Of a stretch of 64,000 bases of DNA, positions 11,656-23,791 are shown in pieces. The DNA comes from Elephas maximus indicus. Lineage: Eukaryota > Chordata > Mammalia > Proboscidea > Elephantidae. The DNA lies in contig NC_064827.1 of NCBI RefSeq assembly GCF_024166365.1, positions 54,650,635-54,714,634 on the forward strand. The letters run 5' to 3'. The translations under genes were made by a program, and so were the position numbers. How positions within the stretch are numbered: position 1 is the first letter of the stretch; every line of letters begins with the position of its first letter. The notes below the pieces were generated by a model. It searched no databases and had not been told where the DNA came from. It saw only the letters and a list, made by a program, of their open reading frames with translations.

Positions 11656-12186
11656 TGATTTAGCACAAAAGACCCACATGTTTTCCACTCTTATCTTTTT
11701 CTATTTAAAAAAAAAAAACTCACTGCCGGAAAGTCAATTCTGACTCCCAGTGGCCCTATAGGCTAGAGTAGAACTACCCCATATGGTTTCTAAGGAGCAC
11801 CTGGTGGACTCAAACTGTTGACCTTTTGGTTAGCAGCCATAGCTCTTAACAACTACACCACCAGGGTTTCCTCTTTTTCTATTAGCATTTAGTAAACAGT
11901 AAAATTTGTTGGGCCAATGAAGATCCTCCTGACTGTCATTACTGAAACTTGTACCACTGATTATTAAGAAAGAGAATTAAAAATGTAGTACCATGATAAT
12001 TCAGGAGTTTTTAGCCAATCTGTGAAAAGGTGAAGCTTTTAATCATTTTACCTCTTTGTAATGTGTGTATATACTGATGATTCTGTAACATTTGTCGGAC
12101 TTGGGGAAACATAGCTCAGGCAGCATGCTTGTCCATTTCCCACTCTTGCCTCTTGAAACATATGCCAAATAAAATCTTTCTTCTTG
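11656..12186 (+). mobile_element. 3' LTR of the class I ERV, truncated
   Basis: Starts with TG right after the PPT and carries a polyadenylation signal AATAAA at 12,168-12,173. The same LTR occurs in reverse at 47,381-47,901: shared blocks include 'ccaatgaagatcctcctgac' and 'caatctgtgaaaaggtgaag'. The end after AATAAA is lost at a direct join to RTE sequence near 12,187. An AfroSINE interrupts U3. It holds one copy of the unit that is triplicated in the 47-kb copy. Confidence 0.85.
11706..11871 (-). repeat. AfroSINE in the LTR, perfect 12-bp TSD
   Basis: Reverse-strand AfroSINE flanked by 'tctttttctatt' at 11,694-11,705 and 11,872-11,883. The related LTR at 47 kb lacks the SINE at the matching point, so an empty paralogous site is visible in the same window. 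Confidence 0.95.
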
Positions 12187-14945
12187 CATGCATATGAGGT
12201 GATTGAAGATACCATGGCCTCAGTGAAGCACATGTTTGTCTTCAAGGTGACATCTTTGGTTTTTAACACTTTAAAGAAGTCTTTTGCAGCACATTTGCCC
12301 AATGCAATGCTTTTGATTTCTTGACTGCTGCTTCCGTGGGTGTTGATTGTGGATCCAAGTAAAACGAAATCCTTGACAACCTTAATCTCTTCTCCGTTTA
12401 TCATGAAGTTGATTATTGGTCCAGTTGTGAGGACTTTTGTTTTCTTTATGTTGAGTTGTAATCCATATTGAAGGCTGTGGTCTTTGATCTTCATCAGTAA
12501 GTGCTTCAACTTCTCTAAACTTTCAGCAAGCAAGGCTGTGTCATCTGCATAATGCAGGTTGTTAATGAGTCCTCCTCCAATCCTGATGCCAAGTTCTTCA
12601 TGTAGTCCAGCTTCTCATATCATTTGTTCAGTATACAGGTTGAATAAGTATAGCGAAAGGATACAACCCTGATGCACGTTTCCTAACTTTAAACTACACA
12701 CTATCCCCTTGTTCTGTTTGAACAACTGCCTCTTGATCCATGTAAAGGTTCCTCATGAGCACAATTAAGTGTTCTGGGATTCCCATTCTTTGAAATGTTA
12801 TCCACTTGTTATGACCTACACAGTCGAAGGCTTTGGCACAGTCAGTAAAACACAGGTAAACATCTTTCCAGTATTCTCTGCTTTCAGCCAGAATCCGTTT
12901 AACATCAGTGATGATACCCCTCCTTCCACATCCTCTTCTGAATCTGGCCTGAATTTCTGGCAGTTTCCTGTTGATATATTACTGTGGCTGCTTTTGAAAG
13001 ATCTTCAGCAAAATTTTACTTGTATGTGATATTGATATTGTTCGATACTTTCTGCATTCAGCTGGATCACCTTTCTTTGGAATGGGCACAAATATGTATC
13101 TCTTTCAATCAGCTGGCCAGGTAGCTGTCTTCCAAATTTCTTGGCATAGAAAAGTGAGCACTTCCAGTTCTGCATCTGTTTGTTGAAACATCTCAATTGG
13201 TATTCCATCAATTCTTGAAGCCTTGTTTTTCACCAATGTCTTCAGGGCAGCTTGGACTTCTTCCTTCAGTACCATCAGTTCTTGATCATATGCTACCTCC
13301 TGAAATGGCTGAATGTCAACCAATTGTTTTTGGTATAGCGATTCTGTGTATTCTTTCCACTTTCTTTTGATGCTTTCTACTTCACTTAATAATTTTCCTG
13401 TAGAATCCTTCAATATTGCAACTTGAGGCTTGAATTTTTTCCTCAGTTCTTTCAGCTTAGGAAATGCTGAACGTATTCTTTCCTTTTGGTTTTCTATCTC
13501 CAGGTCTTTGTACATATCATTATAATACTTTACTTTGTCCTCTCGAGCCACCCTTTGAAATCTTCTATTCAGTTCTTTTATTTCATCATTTCTTCCTTTT
13601 GTTTAGATACTCGACATTCAAGGGCAAGTTTTAAAGTCTCTTCTGACATCCATTTTGATCTTTTCTTTCTTTTCTGTCTTTTTAATGACTTTTTGCTTTC
13701 TTCACGTATGATGTCCTTGATGCCATTCCATAACTCGCCTGGTCTTCGGTCATTAGTGTTCAACGCATCAAATCTACTCTTGAGATGGTCTCTAAATTCA
13801 GGTGGGATATACTCAAGGTCGTACTTTGGCTCTTGTGGACTTGTTCTAATTTTCTTCAGTTTCAACTTGAACTTGCATGTGAGCAACTGATGGTCTGTTC
13901 CACAGTCAGCTCCAGCCTTGTTCTCACTAATGATATTGAGTTTTTTCATCATCTCTTTCCACAGATATAGTCAATTTGATTCCTGTGTATTCCATTTGGT
14001 GAGGTCCATGTGTATAGTTGCCATTTAAGTTTGCTGAAAAAAGTATTTGCAATGAAGTCATTGGTCTTGCAAAGTTCTAGCATGTGATCTCCGGCATCAT
14101 TTCTACCACCAAGGTCATATTTTCCAACCACTAATCCTTCTTCTTTGTTTCCAACTTTTGCATTTCAATCACCAGTAATTATCAATGCATCCTGATTGCA
14201 TGTTTGATCAGTTTCAGACTGCAGAAGTTGGTAAAAATCTTCAATTTCTTCATCTTTGGCCTTAGTGATTGGTGCATAAATTTGAATAATAGTCATATTA
14301 ACTGGCCTTCCTTGTAGGCATATGGACATTAGCCTATCACTGACAGTGTTGTACTTCAGGATATATCTTAAAATGTTCTTTTTGATGATTAATGCAATGC
14401 CATTCCTCTTCAAGTTGTCATTCCAAGCTTAGTAGACCATATGATTTTCTGATTCAAAATGGCCAATACCAGTCCATTTCAACTCACTAATGCCTAGGAT
14501 ATCGATGTTTATGCGTTCCATTTCATTTTTGATGATTCCCAATTTTCCTAGATTCATACTTTGTACATTCCACATTCTGATTATTAATGGATGTTTGCAG
14601 TTGTTTCTTCTCATTTTGAGTCATGCCACATCAGCAAATGAAGGTCCTGAAAGCCTGACTCCATCCACATCATTAAGGTCAACTCTACTGTGAGGAGGCA
14701 GCTCTCCCCTAGTCATATTTTGAGTGCCTTCCAACCTGGGGGACTCATCTTCCAGCACATATCAGACAATGTTCTGCTGCTACTCATAAGGTTTTCACTG
14801 GCTAATTCTTTTCAGCAGTAGACCGCTAGGCCTAGAAGCTCAGCTGAATCATGTCCACCATGGGTGATCCTGCTGGTGTTTGAATACAGGTGACATAGCT
14901 TCCAGCATCACAGCCACACGCAAGCCCCCATAGTACTCCAGACTG
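12187..14945 (-). pseudogene. RTE LINE, endonuclease plus reverse transcriptase, 3' end missing
   Basis: Reverse-strand RTE (BovB-related type). From its 5' side (~14,945, leader text) it contains an AP-type endonuclease: 'ELKWTGIGHFES' near 14,460-14,490, 'LIITGD' near 14,165-14,180, and the 'TDHQLL' histidine motif near 13,885-13,900. A coil-rich linker (13,578-13,240) and reverse transcriptase follow: 'NKASRIDGIPIEMFQ' at ~13,195-13,240 and catalytic YADD at 12,540-12,551. Frameshifts split it into at least seven open pieces. The 3' ~430 bp present in the 52-kb copy is missing. The last frame (12,048-12,533) runs on into antisense ERV LTR, so it is a junction artefact. It shares its 3' tail with AfroSINEs and probably represents their partner family. 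Confidence 0.9.
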
Positions 14946-14947
14946 AC

Positions 14948-15256
14948 AGACATATGGGGGAGCCAAAGATTAGACAGGTTTATAAAACAAACAATAAAAC
15001 TCATGAGGAACATGCTTCTTAGTTCAATCAAGCATACAAAACCAAATGGGCAACAAAAAGCAAGATGAGAAGGCAGGAAGAGACAGGAAAACTGGATGAA
15101 TGGACATGGGAAACCTGGAGTGGAAAGGGGGAGAGTGCAGACACCTTGGGGTGATTGTAACTAATATCACAAAACAGCTTGTGTATAAATTTTTGAATGA
15201 GAAACTAATTTGATTTGTAATGTAAACTCTCACCTAAAGCAAAATTAAGAAAAAAG
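14948..15256 (+). mobile_element. L1 3' terminal fragment
   Basis: Last ~300 bases of an L1 3' UTR, from 'gagccaaagattagacaggt' to 'acctaaagcaaaattaaga'. Nearly the same text recurs at 25,050-25,343. It abuts the RTE 5' end. Confidence 0.85.
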
Positions 15257-15670
15257 AATCACCAAGTCTTGTTTGGAGTTTTGTCCCAATCTGTTAAAAG
15301 CCTAATCCGAGCTTTCAAATATTTCTCCATCTCGGTGAAGAAGGGCTCTGTGTAATATTCTTGGCGGTGTAGTATGGAGCTGAATTTGATAAGAGCCTCT
15401 ATTGCCTACAAAGTTCTGGAAAGGAAAGACTGTCAGGAAAGACCAAGGTGATGCATGTTCTCACTAGATGCACAATTACAGGTCACGACAGGGGTGTAAA
15501 GATGTGGCCATGGACCCAGAATATTAAAAAATGCCTGGCATGATCTCCCTGCCACCTTCACTGGGAAAGGGTCCATGTTAACCCACAGGTGCATTAAAAA
15601 AAAAAAAAAGAAGAAGAAGAAGGTATGTTCACCAAATTTCTTCCTCTCTCTGAACCCAGCTGTAAAAAAA
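15257..15670. other. Unassigned sequence
   Basis: No gene or repeat recognised. Contains an A-run followed by 'gaagaagaag' at 15,595-15,622. Confidence 0.5.
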
Positions 15671-15671
15671 A

Positions 15672-16735
15672 AAATGGCACAGGGTGTCTGACCTCCTCAT
15701 CTAACTTCACGTAGCGGAGAGAATCACCATCAGCACCAGCCTAAGGCTGACTCCTATGAGGTGGAGGTCAAACATAGCTCCACTCTCCAATCTTTTTACC
15801 AATTCTGACATGAGCTGTCCCTCCCACGGCACTCTCTACTTCTTTGCTGGGTTCAATAGTTTGTTGCAGTGGCCACACAGAACTCACAGACCATACTCAC
15901 AGTTACAGGGTTTACTAAGAAAGTAACAGGTTACAACTCGGGATCGTGATCAGGAAGCACGTAGGCAAAGTCTCCCTTCTTCAGTGAAGAACAGGTCTCT
16001 CAGCTCCTCTCAGCCGTACTGTGCTCCTCTTGACTCCCTCAGGACAGGATCCTCTTGGCCCCCCCAGGACAGGCTTCTCTTGATCCCCTCAAGACAAGCC
16101 TTCTCTCTTGGCCCTTGGCCCTACTCTGGCCTGCTCGGACGAGTGTTATAAAGCTCTTTAGCTCCACCAATTAGTGCCCAGAAGCAACCCACTCTGACAG
16201 GAAGCCACCTGCCCAAAGGCTGTCTTACTCCATGGGTAGGAGCCACTTCGCTCTGTGGGCTGGGAAGCCCATGTCACCATCTGGTCTCCTGGTTCTGCTG
16301 CCTCCGTTTCTCTGCCATGCTTACTATTACTTCTCACTGTCTCATGCCTTCTCTGGTGTTACAGTTCTCTGTTTCCTGGGTTTAGGAGGTTCTCAGTGGA
16401 GGGACCCTGGGTCCAAAGGATGCACTCCACTCCCAGCTCTTCTTTCTTATTGGTAGTGAGGTCCCCTCTCTGCTCTAGGATTGGCTCTCTTTTTAAGCCT
16501 AGCAGAATGGCAAGACTGACCAATCCCCTTGTTACAGTTCCATACACCTTATTTTCATGGTCCCACCCCACAGAGGTTCCATGCACCATATTTGCATTCT
16601 TAGCAGGCTGCCCAATCCCCTTGGTGGGCCTCAAACACCTTATTTGTGTAGTCCAACACGATCATTTTGCGAGAGTCACAAGACCATGCATGGCTAAAAG
16701 GGCCATATCAAATAATTCACAGTACTGCACCACCC
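15672..16735 (-). mobile_element. Unnamed LTR-type element, copy A
   Basis: Reverse complement of the element at 61,552-62,947. Shared blocks include 'atggtctgtgagttct', 'gcagagaagtagagagtgcc' and 'ggggattggtcagt'. On its own strand it has an internal AATAAA-like block near 15,915, about 250 bp before the end of homology. The layout suggests an ERV LTR plus leader, but ends and TSD could not be fixed. The 185-codon frame inside it is judged incidental. Confidence 0.6.
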
Positions 16736-16984
16736 TTCTCTTCTCTAGATCTTGCAGATATCTTTCAAAGACCCTACTGTTCACAGCAATAGGAGGTCAT
16801 GTACCTGTTTGAGTGTTCATATGTGTTGACTAAATGAAAGGAAAATATATTTGTTTGAGATGATGAAGAATTTTTTGTTTTGATGTTGCAGTCGAAAATA
16901 GCTGGACATGATACAGAGATATTTAATAGAAGTTGGAACTGGGGCTTGGATAGAGCTAAAGTTATATATTAGGTGTCACCTACA

Positions 16985-17187
16985 TAGTGTAGAAAGGAAC
17001 AGCGGTTAAAGTGCTCAGCTGCTAATCAAAAGGTGGTTTGAACCCACCAGCTGCTCCATGGGACAAAGACGTGGGAGTCTGCTTCTGAAGATTTATAGCC
17101 TTGGAAACTCTATGGGGCAGTTCTATTCTGTCCTGTAGGTTTGCTATGAGTCAGAAATGACTGGACAGAGTGGGTTTGGTTTTTTAG
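16985..17187 (+). repeat. AfroSINE, long subfamily
   Basis: Forward copy with tRNA-like head ('ggttaaagtgctcagctgct'), the extra 'gtctgcttctgaagatttat' block and the 'tgctatgagtcagaaatgac' 3' region. Confidence 0.88.
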
Positions 17188-17189
17188 TT

Positions 17190-18680
17190 TAGATCTCAAA
17201 TGACAAATAGAGCAGTAGGTATGATCTAGTGTCTTCTTGTCTTCAAATCTGGGAACTTTAAACCTTAGCACATAAAAGGCATGCCCCATCTTGATACCTG
17301 CAGGGATCTTTGCCCATGACAACATCCTCTTAAAAAATCTGTAGAGATGGTCACAAGCACATGAAGATTCTGCTAATCTTCACACCCTAGCAAGCCCTCT
17401 AACCCTTGTTTCTCGACTATAAAGCAGGATTTGAGGGCCCCACAGCTTCCTGGCCAGAGCATTGTGAGGAGATGGAGCCCACAATGAAAAGCTTTACCTA
17501 AACATATGACATTATTATGATTAAGCATTAGCCATTAAGAGCTTTGAGAACTTCAAATGAAAATTTCACTAACAGGCCAGTGTCATATAATAAGGATCAT
17601 AAGCTTCTAATTGTTTTATGCTTGCCTTGTGATCAAAACAGAAAACTCTTTACAGATACGCTATTAATAAACCCAGATGCCTTTTTAAAGACAGATTAAC
17701 CAGGTCGGAGTTTTCTTCATGTTCTGTGATCACACTGAAGATTCACAACCTCATGTTTCTGCTCTGGAACCTCAGTCTTTCACCCCTCGGCTTAGCAGGA
17801 ATCCTCATACAAAGCAAGTCCTAGCTCTGAGTGCGAAGGGTCACCAGTGGACACCAGATCCTGCATTTTGGAGGGTGCTGAATGCCTACTTCCATTACAC
17901 AGGGACCCAAATGGACTCAGGGACATTGGTAGCAGGCCAAGTTACCAGTTTTCAAGTCAGGCAATTCAGCCAAGTTGCAACAAACACTGCCTGGCCTAAC
18001 TATTTAGAACTGAATAATTGGCACAGACATAAATGCCTGCTGACTTGCATTTGGTGCACCCATTTGAATTTTAATTCTTTCATTGTACCACAGAGCATCC
18101 TTTTAAAAGACCCAGATCCTTGCATGATAATTAGACTCTTCATACAGCACTAGGAAAGCTGCATTATTCTTTGTGCTTCTGTGATCCGACTGCATTTTAC
18201 CAAGGTGGTACTTACTTTCTGGGCCAATTAGAAGAAAAAGGAAAAGATGAGTGAGGCTCAGCACCCTTTTCAAAAAGTACAGACAGCAGCTCTAAAAATG
18301 GCTCCCCCTGTCTAAGTGACATGGATATGCTTTCTTGGATGCTACAGAAGGGAAGCCTTGAAAAATTAGATTTTTGATATGTGCTTGCCAGTAAATCAGG
18401 GCATTATCAGCTCTAGGAAGCTTGATTAGGTTGTGGCAGTGTGGTTTGTGTGTGCCATGATAAAGTGTTCTGTTGCTGCTTCAATGCATTTATAAGCCCT
18501 CATTGAGACACCAGGTGACTAGAGGAGAAAGGAATTCTTTTCGTGTATTAAAAACACAATCCTTTGGGAGACTGGATCTGAGGAGTCAGGCTACATGGAA
18601 ATGTAATTGTGATTCTCAGCAGACTGAGGCTCAGCAATAGAGAGCCAGAATAATAGGTTTTTATCTGGGCACTCATACAA
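17190..18680. other. Unassigned sequence, no supported gene
   Basis: A 144-codon open frame (17,719-18,153, plus) has no recognisable domain and no supporting splice or promoter context. No known repeat is evident. Confidence 0.5.
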
Positions 18681-18684
18681 GCCA

Positions 18685-18790
18685 TTCATTCATTCATTTT
18701 TTATTCACTCGTTCCTTTACTGAGTGCCTACCTCTGTTAAGTGCCAGGCTCTGGGTAGGATTCAGTTCCTATCCTCAATGAGCTGAAGGT
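18685..18790. repeat. L2/MIR-like fragment
   Basis: 'cattcattcattcatt' followed by 'actgagtgcctacctctgtt' and 'gtgccaggctctggg' resembles the common L2/MIR 3' block. Old and short. Confidence 0.5.
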
Positions 18791-18917
18791 GATTGGGTGA
18801 AGAGAGCCAGAGGGGGGAAGAGAGCAGAGAGCAGCAGAGATAGAAAAGTAAATAGTTTATTAATGTCATGTGATAATTACCAAAACAGTAGGGGGAAAAG
18901 TATCAAAATTCAGATGA

Positions 18918-19329
18918 TGTCTTAGTTATCTAGTGCTGCTATAACAGAAGTACCACAAGTGGATGGCTTTAATAAACAGAAATTTATTTTCTCACAGTTT
19001 AGGAGGGTAGAAGTTCAATTTCAAGGTGCCAGCTCTAGGGGAAGGCTTTCTGTCTGTTGGCTCTGGAGGAAGGTCCTTGTCTCTTTTGAGCTTTTGCTCC
19101 TGGGCAATCTTCATATGGCTTGGCATCTCTCTTCCCCCATCTCTGCTTGCTCACTTGCTTGTTTAATCTCTTTTATATCTCCAAAGAGATTGATTTAAGA
19201 CACACCCTACACTAATCCAGTCTCATAAACATAACAACGACAACCCATTTTCAAATGGGATTATAACCACAGGCATAGAGGTTAGGATTTACAACACTAT
19301 TTTGAGGGGATTTAATTCAATCCTTAACA
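18918..19329 (-). mobile_element. Solo LTR, MLT1/MaLR-like
   Basis: Starts TGTCTTAG and ends TTAACA, giving TG...CA termini. Flanks 'gatga' and 'gatgg' form a 5-bp TSD with one mismatch. Same family as 30,757, 31,670, 44,340, 48,613, 61,030 and 63,634. Confidence 0.75.
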
Positions 19330-19334
19330 GATGG

Positions 19335-20460
19335 GGAAGAATTTATTATAGTGTAGGGAAAAGGTGGGAAGGAAAGGAAAGACAAGAAGCTTTAGCTAAA
19401 TAATGAGTAGCAGTTTCTCAGGTGGATCAAGAAGTGGACAGGAAGGAGAGGAGAGAATTCCAGTTAGAGACAGAAAAATGTACAAAATAAAGGGGTCATA
19501 AAACAGCATGGCATATGCGGAGTAGTATAGGTTGGTACGGTTAAACATTGGGAGCAAGAGGGGCAGCAAAAATGAGACTAGAGAGATAGTCCAGGACCAA
19601 TCTTCAAGGACCTTCATACCATCCCTAAGACAATGTAACCAATTAGCTGTACCCTGGAACATGAAGTCTGTTGGCACAAAATGGATCACTTCATCCAAGT
19701 CTATAGGTTGTTCAGCTACCCAAAGAGTCAACGGTATGGCATGTCCATTGCTTGACCTGGTTAATATACTAATAAAGCACAGGCCCAGGGCCAATGCCCT
19801 GCAACAACCACTAGGGACCTGCTTCCATATTGCTATCCATCCATTACTTGGTATCCACTGGATACAATTATGCAGCTGCTGCACATTCCCTGTATGCAAC
19901 CCATCTTTCCACATCTTGCTTTCAGTCATGTCACAAGAGATATGTCTTTCTGTCATCTGGATCTTCTGTACTCACCCCACATCCCTGATCAGCCAGTCTA
20001 AGAGCCCTTAATCAAAAACGGAAATTAGATTACTCTGGCAAAACCTGTTTCACTGAAATTCTATGGGCTTAGAGGGATTGCTGCTTAATACTTAAGCACT
20101 CATAAACCATTAGTAGAATAATCTTTTATAGAATTTTGCCTAGGACTGGTGCCAAGCCCATGAATCCATAGCTGACGGAGGGAGGAGGGAAAAATTAATT
20201 ACATTTCATAAAAATCAGAGCATCTGCCCATTCTCAGTATTCCAGTATGATTCCTATTTCCCATGACTCCCTCAGATTTTCAATAGTGGTTTTATGCCCT
20301 CACCAGCAAACATTTCAATAACTTGTAGAGTGAGTTGTTTAGGTCAGAAGACACAAATTCTTTTAGGGCAGCTCTTAGCCTGTTTCTGCCCTCTCAGAGG
20401 CTTTAGTATCTTTTATCATTTTCTCCCAGCCTTTTCAGATGCATCAATCAGTCTCAACCC
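19335..20460. other. Unassigned; 186-codon frame on reverse strand
   Basis: A reverse-strand frame at 19,396-19,956 (186 codons) is partly matched by a 159-codon plus frame, so both strands have few stops. The reverse frame has two hydrophobic stretches ('SLVSFLLPLLLPM' and 'PFILYIFLSLTGIL') but no family I recognise. It could be old ERV-derived sequence or chance. Confidence 0.35.
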
Positions 20461-20464
20461 ACCT

Positions 20465-21080
20465 GAAGCAAAGGAGAATGAAGAACACCAAAGACACAAG
20501 GTAATTATGAGACAGAAGGGGCCACATAAACCAGAGACTACATCATCCTGAGACCAGAAGAACTAGATGGTGCCTGGCTACAACTGATGACTGCCCTGAC
20601 AGGGAACACAACAGAGAACCCCTGAGGGAACAGGAGAGCAGTGGGATGCAGACCACAAACTCCTGTAAAAAGAACAGACTTAATGGTCTGATTGAGACTA
20701 GAGGGACCCCGGAGGTCATGGTCCCCAGACCTTCTGTTAGCCCAAGACAGGAATCATTCCCAAAGCCAACTCTTCAGACAGGGATTGGACTGGACTATGA
20801 GACAGACAACGATACTGGTGAAGAACGAGCTTCCTGGATCAAGTAGACACATGAGACTATGTTGGCATCTCCTGTCTGAAGAGGAGATGAGAGGGTAGAG
20901 AGGGTCAGAAGCTGGCCGAACGGACACGAAAATAGAAGATGGAGAGAAGGAGTGTGCTGTCTCATTAGGGGGAGACCAATTAGGAATTTATAGCAAGGTG
21001 TTTATAAATTTTTGTATGAGAGTCCAACTTGATTTGTAAACTTTCACTTAAAGCACAATAAAAATTAAAAAAAAAAAAAT
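20465..21080 (+). mobile_element. L1 3' UTR with A-tail
   Basis: Begins 'agcaaaggagaatgaagaac' and follows the same 3' UTR as 2,040-2,645 through 'cacttaaagcacaataaaaa' and 13 A. 5'-truncated. Ends in the typical L1 tail. Confidence 0.88.
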
Positions 21081-21154
21081 GAAGAATTCTGAGAAGATAA
21101 CTTCTAAGGACATTTTCAACTGGAAATGTCTACAGCCCCGTAAAAATAAATAGA

Positions 21155-21365
21155 AGAAGGGGACTAAAATTCACTGAGGGCTTATTATGGACTAGGCACT
21201 TAGCTAGACTCTTAACACTTGCGATCTCATTTAATGCAGACAACAATCTTATGAGCTGGCCCCATTTGACAGATAATGAAGCTGAAGTTTACAGATATTA
21301 CATACCTTGTCCAAAGTCACAGAACTATTGCTCATAAGTAAGCAGCAGAGTGGGAATTCAAATAT
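21155..21365 (+). repeat. MIR SINE, near complete
   Basis: Ordered MIR blocks: 'ctagactcttaacacttg', 'tctcatttaatgcagacaac', 'ttgacagataatgaagct', 'tgtccaaagtcacagaact' and 'gcagagtgggaattcaaat'. Confidence 0.85.
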
Positions 21366-21394
21366 TAATCCATTTGATCATTTGTTTTCAATCA

Positions 21395-21597
21395 ATGATA
21401 TGCCTCCCAGGGGACATGTGACAATGTCTGCAGATATTTCCAGTTGTTACAACTGTGTGTGTGTGTGTGCTACTGTACCTGCTGGGTAGAGGTCAGGAAT
21501 GCTGCTAAACATCCTACAATGCATAAGACAGCCCCCAACAACAAAGAATTATCCAGCCTAAAATGTCAATAGTGCTGAGGTTGAGAAACCCCCATTG
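21395..21597 (+). mobile_element. MER5A non-autonomous hAT transposon
   Basis: Matches MER5A in order: 'ccaggggacatgtgacaatg', a GT run, 'tgctgctaaacatcctacaa', 'acaaagaattatccagccta' and 'gaggttgagaaaccc'. Confidence 0.85.
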
Positions 21598-22114
21598 AGA
21601 TAATAGACCCAAAGATATGCAGATAACCTAAGTCATTTGTCAAATTTAGAAAATGTTAGTGAGTCATTGTTGCCAACAAAGTTTTCTACCAAAAGACCCC
21701 AACCACAGAGAAGAACAAACACATATGCCCAAAAGGTATATGGTTATTGTCCATGTCTGAGAATTTTATACTGTATTTCACTATATATCCACATTTATAT
21801 GACAGAAAACAAAATTTAAACAGGCTTTCCTCCCAAATCTTTGGGTAAAATGATGGCCCTGGAAGACACACCATGCTTATCCTATGGCTTTACATATCCA
21901 CTGGTTCATCACCTCATATGTCATACGTGTGGGAGACCCATTTGAAAAGCATAGCTTTAGGTGGTATGCAGTGAGAGCTAAGTTTTACTGGCAAAAGTAG
22001 CCATTTCCTCAAGGTCTTTGACGACAACAAAAATTACAGCTCTGAATGTAAAAGTGTTATAAAAAAGAGAGAGGAGATAAAGGAATGGATGGGGAAAGAC
22101 CTCAAGATCATCTA

Positions 22115-22215
22115 GTTTGGACCTCTCATTTTAGATGTGAGGAGGCCAAAATCCAGACAGGTTAAAGTGATTTGTCAAAAGCACACAGCAAGTAATGGGC
22201 AGATCCGAAGATCAC
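22115..22215 (+). repeat. MIR fragment
   Basis: 'cagacaggttaaagtgattt' and 'cacacagcaagtaatgggca' match the MIR 3' half. Confidence 0.65.
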
Positions 22216-22464
22216 ACAACACTTAGTATTACACCCTCTCCTCACTTATTTGACTCGATGGCACTGGGTATTTTGTCCTCACTTATTGACATGGTTAGAT
22301 TCCAGAGACCAGATCATTATATGAAATGTTGTTATGCAAAAATGGAGGATGACCACATCAGATCACAAAACTGAGGATGACTACATCATTACATAACTAC
22401 CAAATTACATCATTACACAACTGAGTAGAGAAGTGACATACATGCACAAGGCCCCTTTCACAAT

Positions 22465-22500
22465 TACACATACACACAAACATACACACACACCCGCATT
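22465..22500. repeat. (CA)n-rich microsatellite
   Basis: Imperfect 'acacatacacacaaacatac' tract followed by 'acacacaccc'. Confidence 0.8.
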
Positions 22501-22877
22501 CATACAATGATCTGTGACTATTGATAGACTTTATTGTGGATTGAGGGATTTGAGGGAGAGGAGGTAGAAGTCATTTGACTTATTCAAAAACAAATGAACA
22601 CCCCCAAAAGGATAAAATACCTAGGAATAAACCTAGCCAGGAATGTAAAAGGGTTATACAAGGAAAACTATAAAACACTAATGCAAGAGACTAAAAGAGA
22701 TCTACATAAATGGAAACACATTCCATGCTCATAGACTGGAAGACTTAACATCGTGAAAATGTTAGTAGTCAATACTACCAAAAGTGATCTATAGATATAA
22801 TGCAATCCTAATCCAAATCTCAACATCATTCTTTAATAAAATGGAGAAACTAATCGCCAATTTTACATGGAAAGGGA

Positions 22878-23036
22878 ACCCAAAACCAAACCTGTTGTCA
22901 TCAATGCCAACTCATAGAGACCTAATAGGACAGAGTAGGACTGCCCCATAAGGTTTCCAAGGAGCGCGTGGTGGATTCGAATTGGCGACTTTTTGGTTAG
23001 CAGCTGAGCTCTTAACGACTGCATTACCAGGGCTCC
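22878..23036 (-). repeat. AfroSINE nested in L1 ORF2
   Basis: Reverse-strand full-length copy. Flanks 'acatggaaaggga' (22,865-22,877) and 'atatggaaaagaa' (23,037-23,049) look like a decayed 13-bp TSD. Confidence 0.9.
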
Positions 23037-23791
23037 ATATGGAAAAGAAGGGGGCCTCAAATACCTAAAATAATATTGAAGTAGAAGAACAAAGCAGGAA
23101 GCCTCTCACTTCCCGATCTCAAAACTTACTATACAGCCACTGTAATCAAAACAGCCTGGTACTGGTTCAATGACAGACACATAGACCAGTGGAATAGAAT
23201 TGAGAATCCAGAAGTAAATTCATCCATCTACAGCCAGCTGATCCTTGACAAAAGGTCAGTTTATTCAATGGGGAGGAAACAGCCTCTTTAACAAATGGTG
23301 CTGGCAAAACTGGATATCCACATGCAGAAAAATGAATCAGAATCCATACCTCACCCCGAGCACAAAAACTAACTCAAAATGGATCAAAAACCTAAATGTT
23401 AAAGCTAAAACTATAAAATTCCTTGAAGAAAACATAGGGTCAAAACTTAGGAACCTAATTTTCAGCATGAATAGTTTATCAAACAAAACTAAAAATGCAC
23501 AAATGACAGAAGATAAATTAGATAGCTGGGACCTCCTAAAAATTAAATACTTATGCTCATCAAAAGACTTTAGAGTAAAAAGACAACCTACAGACTGGGA
23601 AAAAGTCTTTGGTAATGCCATATCTGATAAAGATCTAATCTCTAAAATATACAGAAAACTTCAACAACTCAACAACAAAAAGACAAACAATCCAATCAAA
23701 AAATGGGCAAAGGACATGAACACACACTTCACCAAAGAAATATTCAGGTAGCCAACAAACATGAAAAGATGCTCACAATCATTAGCCATTA

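Noticed and set aside
12048..12533. 161-codon frame as a fusion protein
   Set aside because: RTE RT C-terminal region running into antisense ERV LTR; a junction artefact.
16255..16812. 185-codon plus-strand open frame
   Set aside because: Lies antisense within the LTR-type element shared with 61-63 kb; the frame is not kept in the other copy.
17719..18153. 144-codon plus frame as a possible small gene
   Set aside because: No domain, promoter or splice support seen; consistent with chance.
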